From contig CAVUIT010000002.1 of the NCBI GenBank assembly GCA_963741625.1, positions 1 to 64,000 of the forward strand: DNA of 64,000 bases, given 5' to 3'. The position numbers were made by a program, and so were the translations under genes. The notes below the pieces were generated by a model that searched no databases, was not told the origin of the DNA, and saw only the letters and a program-made list of their open reading frames with translations. How positions within the stretch are numbered: position 1 is the stretch's first letter; the number at the start of each line of letters is the position of its first letter. Positions 17,811 to 26,901 of this stretch are shown here, one piece after another. This stretch comes from CAWBBA01 sp963741625 (GTDB lineage: Bacteria; Desulfobacterota; Desulfomonilia; Desulfomonilales; Desulfomonilaceae).

Positions 17811-18980
17811 CTATCGGCTTTGCCGCTCAGCAACTTCATTCAGAATAGCCAGCATTTGTCGATGATTAGCCTCCGCAGTATACGCTGAAGCTGTTTGGCG
17901 TGCTGCTTCGGAAGCTGATTTCAATACTTCTGGTGGAAGAAAACGCTCCATAGCGTCGGCCATTTCATCAATATTTCTAGCATCATGCAGGACGATGCCG
18001 TCAATACCTCGGTGGATTATGCCCGCAGCACCGTTGAATTCAGTGGTGATCGCAGGCAACCCCGCGGCCATGGCCTCGAAAACCACAAGGGAGCATGCGT
18101 CGTAAAATGTCGGCAGGACAAAGACGTCGCATGCCCGGTAAAAGGCTTCAGGTTCCCTGGTTGCTCCTGGAAACACAACAATATCGCTTAGTTGTAATTT
18201 GCTCACCATCCGTTGAAGGAGAGGGGAGGGCTGGGCCCCTACGGCCACCACGCCAAAGCGACCTGTGCCCACTCTGTCTCTGAGCCGTCCGGCAGCCTCC
18301 ACCAAGTACCTGAGCCCTTTTTTTCTGAAATCGTAGGACATGAACAGGAACAAGACCTCATTGCCGAACCCGAGGCTTTTTCGCAATTCTTGGCGCCGGT
18401 CTGCCATTACCGACTTCAATCGACTGGGATCAATGCCGTTGTACACGAGTCTTATGTCGTCCTTATTGATGCGAAAGTAATCGGCCATATCATTCCTGAC
18501 CATATCAGAAATAGCTATGATTACAGGTCGTTGGCTTTTTCTGAAAGGCGCGGATTCTATCCACGCTCTCGCGTGGTATTTCGGTGTCGCAAGCAGAGCC
18601 GCGAACTTCAACCACCGAGCCAAGGGGTTCCGTATGGCCTGAAGCTTCCTGATATTGCTTAAGAAATGAACTCCTCCGTGCGACTGGTACACGTTCATTA
18701 CCAAGGTGTTTCCGAAGCCCAACACAACATCGAATCCTTCGGCCGCTATCATTGTCCTGTGGCGAACTGCAAAGGCCAGTATTCTTATGGACGCGGGGAC
18801 CCAGCGAGGGAGCTTCGGAATCGAGTGGAAAACGGCTTCTGCCGGTTGACCATCCCAGGAATGACCGTACAGATGAACCTCCCAGCCCTCTGAAACAAGG
18901 GTCTGTGCCAGTCCGACCGCATAGGATTCGGCGCCGCCCCCATAACGGCTGAAATTTTCCATTGCCATAGCAATTTTCAT
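17811..18980 (-). CDS. Family-4 glycosyltransferase, WaaG-like (LPS core)
   Basis: A 389-aa GT-B enzyme resembling UDP-glucose:(heptosyl)LPS glucosyltransferase WaaG. The N-terminus (MKIAMAMENFSRYGGGAESY) carries the glycine-rich acceptor-side loop. FLFMSYDFRKKGLRYLVEAA and the C-terminal sugar-nucleotide block DVFVLPTFYDACSLVVFEAM, with its E-x7-E-like spacing, are typical of the family. No signal peptide is seen, so it should be peripheral on the inner face of the inner membrane. It converges with cobA-hemD (only 2 bp between stops), and a WaaE-like gene lies upstream. Donor and acceptor sugars cannot be deduced. Confidence 0.85.
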   Translation of the reverse strand: MKIAMAMENFSRYGGGAESYAVGLAQTLVSEGWEVHLYGHSWDGQPAEAVFHSIPKLPRWVPASIRILAFAVRHRTMIAAEGFDVVLGFGNTLVMNVYQSHGGVHFLSNIRKLQAIRNPLARWLKFAALLATPKYHARAWIESAPFRKSQRPVIIAISDMVRNDMADYFRINKDDIRLVYNGIDPSRLKSVMADRRQELRKSLGFGNEVLFLFMSYDFRKKGLRYLVEAAGRLRDRVGTGRFGVVAVGAQPSPLLQRMVSKLQLSDIVVFPGATREPEAFYRACDVFVLPTFYDACSLVVFEAMAAGLPAITTEFNGAAGIIHRGIDGIVLHDARNIDEMADAMERFLPPEVLKSASEAARQTASAYTAEANHRQMLAILNEVAERQSR

Positions 18981-19163
18981 GAGATCACCGAGGGAGTGGG
19001 CAGCAGGGAGCCATAAATAGCAGGTGCCGAAAGCAATCCCCGAAACTGAAAGCGACTAGGCGGGGAAGGAAAGAATTGGTGGGACGGGGCTCGGCCCCAT
19101 GTCCCGCCGAGTTGCGACGGTTGCAACAGGTCAGGACTTCCGACACACGCTATCAGGCGAAAC

Positions 19164-19956
19164 TTATTTCTTGTTGTCACTAACGAGTCCCTTTTCCCAG
19201 GCTTTGGCGTGTTTCAGGAAGACGTAGAACGCGCTATTCACAGCAATTACTATTCCCGGTATCCCGTCAAGAATGCCTCTTTTCCAAACCGCACACTCCA
19301 GGAACTTGCCGACAGCATGCAGGAGCCCCAGGAGGAGATAGCCCTTTGAACCTGAGGCCTTGCGATGATCCGCACTTACCGTGGAAAAACGATTGATTGT
19401 GTTTACCTGGTCCGAGATGTCACGGTACACATAATGGAGAAGTGGATGTTCGAGATTCTTCACAGTGCCTGATACCAACAGTGTCTCGTGCAGGCCGTCT
19501 CCGACCCAGCGGCCGCGTCCTTTGCGAACGAGCCGAACCTTCCTGTCAGGGTACCAACCACCGTGGCGTATCCATCGATTCAGGTAACGGCTCAGGCGGG
19601 GCATGGAAAACCCGCCGACATCAGGTCCGGTACTCCGGATCGCTGCCAGAATTTCCTCGGCCGGATTCCTCGGACAAGGCTTCGTCCGCGTCCAGATTGA
19701 GGACCCATTCCCCCTGGGCCATTTCCAAGGCAAATTGCTTTTGAGCCGCGTACCCCTGCCAGTCATGATGGACCACACGGGCTCCTCGGGATCGGCATAG
19801 CTCTACTGTGGCGTCAGAGCTTCCCGAGTCGACGACCACTACCTCATCGGCAATGGAGGCCGAGTCTAGTAGCTTTCCGATTCGGTCGGCTTCATCCTTC
19901 GTTATAACAACCAGACTGAGAAGGGGGGCGTCACTGAGAAGGGAAGAATCGCTCAT
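19164..19956 (-). CDS. Family-2 glycosyltransferase, WaaE/KdtX-like (one frameshift)
   Basis: An LPS-core glycosyltransferase with a GT-A fold. The N-terminal portion reads LSLVVITKDEADRIGKLL and VVVDSGSSDATVELC, with the DxD-containing stretch VLNLDADEALSEE. The frame shifts near 19662 and continues as PAEEILAAIRSTGPDVGGF. Later blocks are YLNRWIRHGGWYPDRKVRLV and GDGLHETLLVSG, characteristic of the WaaE family. The repaired length is about 263 aa, as expected. A family member adds glucose to heptose in enterobacteria; the sugar here is not known. It is 183 bp upstream of the WaaG-like gene on the same strand. Confidence 0.85.
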
Positions 19957-20099
19957 GGGGAGGGATGATAGAAATGACTGAGGATGTTGTCAATTCATCT
20001 TTGACCTGGGGCGATGTCTGACGCGGGAACTGGCGCGCATGTCCGAGTTAACATAATATATCTTATCGGACATTGAAGATGGGGCTAATGGGCATCCCT

Positions 20100-20391
20100 T
20101 CAGCACGCGGCATGATTGATCGGATTCACCTGAACCTCAATACCTATGGTACGGATCAAACCCGCCATCTCCTCGGCCTCTTCTTTGGGCGCGTGCGCAA
20201 CCACGCACGAACCGAGATGATCCACCTCCCAGGCTATGGCAAACGCCTGCTCCTGTTCGACTCCAAGGGCCAGCATGGTGATCTGCATGACTTCTTGATA
20301 CGTGTTATGGTCGTTGTCGATTATTCGGACCTCGTAGAGAGCTTCCGCGTCCGCGGAATCGTCTTCACCGGATCGGCCGGAATACTGACAT
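20100..20391 (-). CDS. clpS: ATP-dependent Clp protease adaptor ClpS (one frameshift)
   Basis: ClpS delivers N-degron substrates to ClpA(C)P. The conserved core is present on the reverse strand: YEVRIIDNDHNTYQEVMQIT, then ALGVEQEQAFAIAWEVDHLG, SCVVAHAPKEEAEE and a C-terminal VQVNPIN. The frame containing this core has no start codon. An ATG at 20391 (MSVFRPI) joins it if one base near 20370 is dropped. The repaired length is about 96 aa, normal. The DND metal/N-degron region is intact. No clpA is adjacent; the neighbours are an OsmC gene upstream and the glycosyltransferases downstream. Confidence 0.8.
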
Positions 20392-20582
20392 GAGGAAGAC
20401 GTCGGCTGGTATAAAAAAGGACGGGAAACGAGGCATCCCCGTGTCGAGGGCCTATTTCACTCAGAAAACTCACCGTCTCTCGGATCCATTGGCCGTGCAA
20501 GCTCCGTGACTTCCGGGACATACCGGATAATACACGGCCCGCGCTTGCCGCGCAACGACCCCCGGTACAGACCGCTGTCACA

Positions 20583-20976
20583 CTACTCGACCTTGAGGCT
20601 CAATTCAGGTTGGATCTTGAACGTTTCTGGAAACCGTGCATCCTTTGGCAATCGCTGCAAAACCTTTTGTCTTCTCTCCTAGCTGGCGGTAAACATTACG
20701 GATTATGACATCAAATTTCGAGATCCTCTCGGGCTTCTCCCCGTACTCCCATGACACCTCGGCCTCGAGGTCTCGCAATTCGATCCTGTGCCGTCTCGCG
20801 GCCCATACGACACCCGTGAGCGCCTCGCACGAAGCCAAAGCAGCCGCGGTCAACTCCGAGGGATTGGGGCCGGACTCCTCACCCCCGAACTTTTCCTTGA
20901 GATCCACAACAAAGCTCCATTTGTCGGATACGACCTCCATCTTTCGAGGTCCGATTTGTTTGAGCTTGAGATGCAT
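20583..20976 (-). CDS. OsmC/Ohr family protein (one frameshift near the C-terminus)
   Basis: A small OsmC-like peroxidase-family protein. I start at the ATG at 20976 (MHLKLKQIGPRKMEVVS). The residues before it in the open frame do not resemble the family. Conserved blocks are GGEESGPNPSELTAAALASC, with the family cysteine at its end, and ALTGVVWAARRHRIEL. A shift near 20629 breaks the last strand. Removing one base gives GCTVSETFKIQPELSLKVE and a stop at 20583, the typical OsmC ending. The second OsmC cysteine falls in KGCTVS. Confidence 0.85.
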
Positions 20977-21155
20977 CTGTGATCCCTTCGAGCCCCAGAA
21001 TGCAGGGCACTGGCGAGCTTTATCAAAACTCTGATGATGGGTGCATTTTCCTACGAAGCCACAGGAGAAGCTCTCTCGAAACCCTTCCATCGACAAAGAA
21101 TTCTAAAGCGTCCTCGGTATGGTTTCACGGTTATTAGTCAGCTTCACTGGTTGCT

Positions 21156-21650
21156 TCAGAGAGTTCCGCCAGGGAACAGCTCCAGGGCCTTCTCCAGATC
21201 TGAGACCCTGAAAATGAACAGTGCTGCCTCGCTATCCGAGAAGCCGGACCCGTAAGTATATGAGATGTTGATGCCGGCATCGCCGAATTTCCGAGAGACC
21301 TTGTTCAGGATCCCGGGCTTGTTTTCAAGGACGAGGCCGATGACGTCATGAACTTTTACTTGATACCCGCCCTTACTCAAGGTCTCCACCGCCTTGTCCG
21401 GATTGTCGGTGATCAGGCGAATCATCGAGTACTTCGCGGATTCCTTCAATATTGCTTCGTAATAGTCCCGAGGAGCGACTCGTCGTCCAGTCTGGCTCCT
21501 GACATCGTACAGGGCCAGAAGGTACTCGTTGGCATCCTGGATGCTCATGGCCTCGATGTTCACGTGCTCGTCCTTCAGGATGGCGGTAAGCTTGGCCAGC
21601 TCGCCGGGAGCATCCGCAAGCATTACTTCGAGCTGTTTTTTTACGGGCAT
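21156..21650 (-). CDS. Tandem ACT-domain protein
   Basis: A protein of about 164 aa consisting of two ACT regulatory domains. The first starts LEVMLADAPGELAKLTAIL, and the second is VIGLVLENKPGILNKVSRKF with DAGINISYTYG. I prefer the ATG at 21650 (MPVKKQLEV) over the one at 21662. No catalytic domain is attached. Stand-alone double-ACT proteins bind amino acids and may regulate amino-acid or aminotransferase/CoA-ligase functions in anaerobes. No such partner gene lies next to it, so the ligand remains open. Confidence 0.85.
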   Translation of the reverse strand: MPVKKQLEVMLADAPGELAKLTAILKDEHVNIEAMSIQDANEYLLALYDVRSQTGRRVAPRDYYEAILKESAKYSMIRLITDNPDKAVETLSKGGYQVKVHDVIGLVLENKPGILNKVSRKFGDAGINISYTYGSGFSDSEAALFIFRVSDLEKALELFPGGTL

Positions 21651-21662
21651 AGTTCTCTCCAC

Positions 21663-21980
21663 GCGATGGCTTTTCCGGACAAGAGAATATTATGCCTCAA
21701 TTCGCGAGAGGCCCGCAACAAAATCCATATCGCAGGTGTAACCATTCAATTATGCGGGGGATGAAGCGATGCTGCCGTCACGAATCGGGCACAACTGTTG
21801 GCAAACGGTATAAACGTATTCATGCTGCGAACGGGTCGAAACTTCTCCTTTCAAAAGAGCCGCTCTAGGAATATAATTCGATTGTTCATTCCGGCTCAAC
21901 CTCTATCAGAGCCGGCTGTGCCTTGAATTCCAGACTCTGCCCGATACAATCACAGTTGACGCAGTTAGCGGAGTGCCGTC
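21663..21980. other. Intergenic region (318 bp) with no recognised gene
   Basis: This is the divergent interval between the ACT-domain gene and the MgtE-N/CBS gene. I see no coding frame with family similarity and no strong hairpin. No M-box-like riboswitch core could be recognised by eye, although the downstream genes look like divalent-metal genes. Confidence 0.4.
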
Positions 21981-23244
21981 TTGGAAGCCACTTACCCAGA
22001 GACATACTACCTGAGCACGTTGCTTGCCAGGAAAGTCCTCTCAGCCGAAGGCAAAGGGCTCGGCAAGGCTCTCGACTTGCTGGTGGACTTGGACCGACCG
22101 CAACCCGAAGTGGTGAAGCTCGTGTATCGCCATTCGTGGTCCAGGGAACGCTGGTGCGCCAATTGGAGTGATGTCGCTTCCATGGAGCCGGCGAGAATCA
22201 GGCTGAAAAGCGGGGCTAGTCCAAGTCCCTTGGCGGACGGGATTTTCCCTTCTTCCCAGATTCTCTTGAGGGATTTCCTGTTGGACAAGCAGATAGTTGA
22301 CGTTCACGGCGCCAAGGTCGAACGGGTGAACGATCTTCAGTTCGTCAGGTCCGACGGGAAACTTATGCTGGTTCAGGTGGATGTCGGCCTCCGGGGCCTA
22401 CTGAGGCGCCTGGGATTTGAAGGCCCCGTCATTCGGTTTACAGAGTGGTTTTTCGACTACACACCCAAAGAAAAGTTTATCGCCTGGAATTATGTCCAGC
22501 CACTGGCTGATCCGGATCGGCTCAGACTGCAGATCCCTCAGAGTAAGCTGTCCGACCTTCACCCCGCGGATCTTGCGGATATCATCGAGGACATGGACGT
22601 TCACGAGCGAGCCGCTGTGGTGGAATCCCTCAACGAAGAAGTCCTTGCCGACGCCCTGGAAGAGATGGATCCCAAGGTTCAGGTCTCAATCATGAGGGGG
22701 CTTGAACCCGAAAAAGCTGCGGACATTCTCGAAGAAATGTCTCCCGACGATGCCGCAGACTTGATCGCCGACCTCCCTACAGATACCGCAAGGGGAATCT
22801 TTCGGGAGATGGACGGCGAATACCAGGCGACGGTGAAAAGTCTGCTGGCCCACGAAGAAGATGAAGCCGGCGGCCTCATGACCACCCAATATATGTCGCT
22901 CCCCCCTGACAAGACTATCGTCGATGCGCTCGCTGCTGTCAGACAGAACGCAGACAAAGTGGACATCATCTATTACATATATGTGGTGGATTCGGATTCT
23001 AGGCTGCTCGGGGTGGTGAATTTGAGAGAGCTTCTTTCTCACGAGATCTTCACTCCGATCGAGCGAATAATGACCACTAGGGTCGTCACGGCCAAGATCG
23101 ATGACGAGGCCAAGGACCTGGCTGACACGTTCGTCAAGTACCGGTTTCAGGGCGATTCCTGTAGTGGACGACGAAAACCGTATCATGGGCGTGATACGGT
23201 TCAAGGCCCTCATGGAAATCGTCGCCCCGCATCTAGGCAAGTGA
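21981..23244 (+). CDS. Soluble MgtE N-domain/CBS protein with PRC-like N-terminus (one frameshift)
   Basis: A cytosolic protein that looks like the regulatory half of the magnesium channel MgtE without its membrane domain. Residues about 8-160 contain two PRC-barrel-like repeats (ARKVLSAEGKGLGKALDLLV and DKQIVDVHGAKVERVNDLQF). The MgtE N-domain superhelix follows (LHPADLADIIEDMDVHERAA, PEKAADILEEMSPDDAADLI), then paired CBS domains (MTTQYMSLPPDKTIVDAL onward). The frame breaks near 23151. Removing one G restores AIPVVDDENRIMGVIRFKAL and a stop at 23242-23244. The start is a TTG preceded by GGAG. It is followed 16 bp later by an NRAMP-fold transporter, its likely partner. Confidence 0.82.
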
Positions 23245-23260
23245 TTCTGGAGAGTCAGTA

Positions 23261-24541
23261 GTGTCTAACGAAATCACCAGCGTGGGCAAAGCTGTAGGAC
23301 AGGGATTCTTCCGACGAAGAATGATAGCCTTGTGGGGCGTCCTGATGCTGATGGGCCCCGGAATTATCACGTCCAACGTGGATAATGATGCAGGCGGCAT
23401 TACGACCTATTCCCTGGCTGGCGCTGAATTCGGCCTGAGCATGCTTTGGTCGCTGATTCCGATCACGGTTGTTCTCTTAATCGTTCAGGAAATGGGGGCC
23501 AGGATGGGAGTGGTCTCCGGCAAGGGTCTTTCGGATCTGATTCGCGAACGTTTTGGGGTTAAGCTCACGTTTTACCTCATGATCCTGCTAGTTCTCACCA
23601 ATTTGGGGAACACACTCGCTGAATTCGCAGGCATTGCCGCGTCGCTGGAGATCTTCGGCCTTTCCCGTTACATGACGGTTCCTTTGAGCATCCTATTTCT
23701 CATGTGGCTTGCGGTCAAGGGAACCTATAAGTCAGTCGAAAAGGTTTTTCTTACAGCGTGCCTGTTCTACGTGTCCTACGTGGTAACCGGCTTTCTCGTG
23801 CGCCCGGACTGGCTCGAAGTAGTCAGGTCCGTGGCGGCTCCCACGCTCAGGACTGATTCAGCGTTTCTGGTGATGCTCGTGGGACTGGTTGGGACGACAA
23901 TCGCTCCCTGGATGCAGTTCTATCTTCAGGCTTCGGTTGTGGACAAGGGGTTGGCGCCCAAAGACCTTGGGGCCGTGCGTTTAGATGTCATTATCGGCTC
24001 AATCGTGGTGAGCATAGTGGCCTTCTTCATTATCCTCGCCTGCGCGGCCACCCTGTTCAAGGCAGGCATAAAGGTCGAAACCGCGGAACAAGCTGCGCTC
24101 GCATTGCGGCCGCTGGCAGGATCCTATTGCACCTGGCTTTTTGCCTTCGGTCTCTTTACTGCTTCTATGTTCGCAGCCGCGATTTTGCCGTTGTCGACCG
24201 CATATACGGTTTGCGAAGCCTTCGGCTGGGAATCCAGTCTGGATAAGAAGTTTTCTGAGGCCCCCCAGTTTTACGGCCTTTACTGTTTTACGATCTTTTT
24301 CTCAGGTCTAGTTATCCTGACACCCACCCTACCCCTTGTTCCGATCATGTTCATTTCTCAGGTTATCAACGGCCTGGTGCTTCCTGTGGTTTTGATATTT
24401 ATGGTGCTCTTGGTAAATGATCGATCTGTAATGAGAGAACACACCAACGGTTTTTTTATGAATCTTGTGTCATGGGCGGTTGTGATCGTTCTCGTTGGAT
24501 TGAGCATTGTCATGGTAGTTTCCGGATTATGGAAAACCTAA
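23261..24541 (+). CDS. NRAMP-family divalent metal transporter with altered metal-site motifs
   Basis: A 426-aa membrane protein of about 11 helices with the NRAMP/LeuT fold. It starts at a GTG at 23261. In canonical NRAMPs the first helix carries DPGN and the sixth carries MPH. Here helix 1 reads GPGIITSNVDNDAGGITTYS, and the sixth-helix region reads LVGTTIAPWMQFYLQ, so neither classic motif is present. Family members lacking these motifs include the NRAMP-related magnesium transporters. Together with the preceding MgtE sensor gene, this suggests Mg or another hydrated divalent cation. The substrate is inferred. Confidence 0.82.
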   Translation: MSNEITSVGKAVGQGFFRRRMIALWGVLMLMGPGIITSNVDNDAGGITTYSLAGAEFGLSMLWSLIPITVVLLIVQEMGARMGVVSGKGLSDLIRERFGVKLTFYLMILLVLTNLGNTLAEFAGIAASLEIFGLSRYMTVPLSILFLMWLAVKGTYKSVEKVFLTACLFYVSYVVTGFLVRPDWLEVVRSVAAPTLRTDSAFLVMLVGLVGTTIAPWMQFYLQASVVDKGLAPKDLGAVRLDVIIGSIVVSIVAFFIILACAATLFKAGIKVETAEQAALALRPLAGSYCTWLFAFGLFTASMFAAAILPLSTAYTVCEAFGWESSLDKKFSEAPQFYGLYCFTIFFSGLVILTPTLPLVPIMFISQVINGLVLPVVLIFMVLLVNDRSVMREHTNGFFMNLVSWAVVIVLVGLSIVMVVSGLWKT

Positions 24542-24618
24542 GAAATGCCGAGGTAATAGGTCACTCAATACCTAAAAGCGAGAAAACCAGTTCCCCGATT
24601 CTGCTCTGCAAATCTTCT

Positions 24619-25935
24619 TTACTTACTTTTTGAGCGTTGATGGTTGAGGTGGGTCGCTTCTTTCTGGGTTGAAGGACCACGAAACAGTCTTGCCTCTAAG
24701 TCGTAAACCCCTTGTGATTCCTTGACCGTAACGACAACCAGATAACCTTCCGCCTCATTTTCCGCGACGGTTGCGGGCGCTGATCTGTCCTCAGATTTCA
24801 TCCGAATTCTACCCGCAACGTTCTCCTCTCGACTGGTCGGTCCAGAAAAGGAAAAACGGCTGCCAACAGTCTTGGGAGGCACAAACCTGAGCCCTGGGAC
24901 GAGATGCCCTGCAGAGTCTACAATTTGCACGCTAACCGGAATGCCGGTCCCGTGGCGAAGCTTCGCGATGCGGGGGCCAGGTTTTGCCACTCCCTCTGCG
25001 CCTAGATCCAGCTTTGTCTTCGATTTGATATCATCAGTCGCCGGCGGAGGCGCAATCTTCTTCTCCAGTTGACCATTAGGCTCAGCAGGTGCAGCAAAGG
25101 ACCGTAACTTTGAGGTTTTACCAGGAGCACTTTCGAGAAGGCCTCCCTCAGCCCGGTGAGTCTCCGGCTCTGACACCCCACCTTGAACCAATGGGAGCGA
25201 ACGTGGAGGCAAGGAAGACGGTTGTGCTGGAGATTCCTTCTTCATTCTCGTTTGATCTGTCGACCGCGTTTCCCTTGTTTGCTCGTCAGAGAGGCGAAAC
25301 TCGTCTGTCGCGGAAGGTGCCTGTTCGGGACCGATTGACCTGCGAGGCGCCTCCGCTGGGGCAACTGCGTTGGGCCGAGGATGCTCCCTGAACATGGTGG
25401 GCCTTGGCATGACAAGGACTACAATAATCACGGCTGCCGCGGCGGTGCCGAGTGCCAAAACGGGGAGACGGAATCGAATCCCAAGCAATCTGTGGAAGAA
25501 TGAAGACAAAGGCTCGCGATGCGATGCCCTGCCTGGAATCCTATAGAGTTCCTCCAACTTGGAAACGAGTGATCCAGGTATTACTTGTGACGGTCCTGGG
25601 GCCTCGGCCTGGGCGGAAAGCATTTCCCGCAGCAAGTGCACAGCCTCAGTGCAGTCTCGGCACGATTCAACATGGTTCTTTGTGTGGCCTCCCGGATCTT
25701 CGCCAAGAGAGACAAGACGGTAGAGGTCCTCGGGATCCGGATGGAAGGATTCCGGATGCTCCCGCAAAAGGGCATCCCACTTGCGAAGGGAATCCAGTTC
25801 GTCCGAACAGATTGCACACCCCTTGAGGTGCTCCTCCACGGCTGCTCGGGTCGACGGTCCCACATCCTCTTCCAGATAGGCCAGGAGTTCGGCCGGATCC
25901 CATCCCTCAGGACAACCTTCTTTGGAGTGGGTCAT
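24619..25935 (-). CDS. Membrane anti-sigma factor with two zinc-finger (ZAS-like) motifs
   Basis: A 438-aa predicted anti-sigma factor, started at the ATG at 25935, which overlaps the sigma gene stop by 4 bp. Two H-x3-C-x2-C motifs are visible in the first 110 residues: EEHLKGCAICSDE and KNHVESCRDCTEA. One transmembrane helix (LPVLALGTAAAAVIIVVLVM) lies near residue 160-180. It is followed by a long proline/serine-rich, low-complexity periplasmic region and a small folded C-terminal domain (PVSVQIVDSAGHLVPGLRF). It should sequester the adjacent ECF sigma factor until an envelope signal releases it. Confidence 0.8.
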   Translation of the reverse strand: MTHSKEGCPEGWDPAELLAYLEEDVGPSTRAAVEEHLKGCAICSDELDSLRKWDALLREHPESFHPDPEDLYRLVSLGEDPGGHTKNHVESCRDCTEAVHLLREMLSAQAEAPGPSQVIPGSLVSKLEELYRIPGRASHREPLSSFFHRLLGIRFRLPVLALGTAAAAVIIVVLVMPRPTMFREHPRPNAVAPAEAPRRSIGPEQAPSATDEFRLSDEQTRETRSTDQTRMKKESPAQPSSLPPRSLPLVQGGVSEPETHRAEGGLLESAPGKTSKLRSFAAPAEPNGQLEKKIAPPPATDDIKSKTKLDLGAEGVAKPGPRIAKLRHGTGIPVSVQIVDSAGHLVPGLRFVPPKTVGSRFSFSGPTSREENVAGRIRMKSEDRSAPATVAENEAEGYLVVVTVKESQGVYDLEARLFRGPSTQKEATHLNHQRSKSK

Positions 25936-26555
25936 CTGCCATTCTCCTTTGACGAGAGTTCTGAGTAGCGGTCGCCCAGTGCTGAAAGACATCGCTGGAC
26001 GCGGACTCTGAGTGTTGGTTCTTTGACGCCTGTTGCCTGGGCTATTTCCTTATACGAAAGCTCCTGTTCATATCTTAACAACAATAGTTGCCTGCATTTT
26101 TCAGTTATATGTACCAGGGCTTTTCTCAGGAAATGTCCCTCCTGGGCCCTCATGAGTAAAATCTCCTGATTTGCATGAGGCGATGCGACCGAAACCGTCT
26201 CTTCGCCGTCATCACAATCGTGCGCGTTGACGCGCTTGTGGCCCGGATTCAAGCCCCCCCGCTTTGCAGCAGACAAATTCCTAAGACGACCGATCGCCAC
26301 GCGGCGCGCTATTTCCAGAACGTAGGCATGCAACGAGCGAGAAGGGTCGTAAACCCGTAACGCCTTGAAAAGGTGAATGAATACTTCTTGAATCGTGTCT
26401 TCGGTATCCTCAGGATCAGAGTATGCGCTCCTCCGGACAGCGAGGGAAACCAACGGAAAGCAAAGTGCATAGAATTGAGCCCATGCTTCCCTATCTCCAC
26501 AGTTGCAGCGCTCAATGAGTGAGCGGAAGTCATTCTCCCGGTCTGCCGCGGGCAC
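25932..26555 (-). CDS. ECF-family RNA polymerase sigma factor
   Basis: A 207-aa sigma-70-family protein with only regions 2 and 4. Region 2 includes DPEDTEDTIQEVFIHLFKAL and the -10-recognition part VYDPSRSLHAYVLEIARRVA. Region 4 has CRQLLLLRYEQELSYKEIAQ and the helix-turn-helix ATGVKEPTLRVRVQRCLSAL. A glycine/charged linker joins them. It is translationally coupled to the membrane anti-sigma gene. The 5' flank at 26556 onward is a long intergenic region where an autoregulated promoter would lie; I could not identify a repeated motif that proves it. Confidence 0.88.
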   Translation of the reverse strand: MPAADRENDFRSLIERCNCGDREAWAQFYALCFPLVSLAVRRSAYSDPEDTEDTIQEVFIHLFKALRVYDPSRSLHAYVLEIARRVAIGRLRNLSAAKRGGLNPGHKRVNAHDCDDGEETVSVASPHANQEILLMRAQEGHFLRKALVHITEKCRQLLLLRYEQELSYKEIAQATGVKEPTLRVRVQRCLSALGDRYSELSSKENGR

Positions 26556-26866
26556 TCTGAGACCTCTTCCGAAATGTTTATGCGTTCGGGATTATTGTAA
26601 GCTCGTCCTCCCCTGTTTCATACGAAAATATCATCTCGCCGTGCACAGGGCTTCCCTGGCCGGTCATGAGATCCACCGGAGGCATCTGGTACTTAATTCG
26701 CGTTATGAAAGAGCTTGTAACACCATCGTGCAACAATTAACGATATCAATACCATATGAAGCCAGGAAAGAGTAGCTCCCAGCAGCGCCATGGTTTTCTC
26801 TGATAACAATAATCAATTTATTACCTTAAATAACAATATGATATTCTAATTTCTTAAAGTATTTTC

Positions 26867-26895
26867 TTGACTTTTACTCTGGCATCTCCTATAGT
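26867..26895 (+). promoter_or_regulatory. Near-consensus sigma-70 promoter for a structured RNA
   Basis: The -35 TTGACT (26867-26872) and -10 TATAGT (26890-26895) are separated by exactly 17 bp and follow an A/T-rich tract. Transcription would start at about 26902, immediately before the first hairpin (26904). This is the best promoter match seen in the window. Confidence 0.7.
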
Positions 26896-26901
26896 CCTGA
26901 A

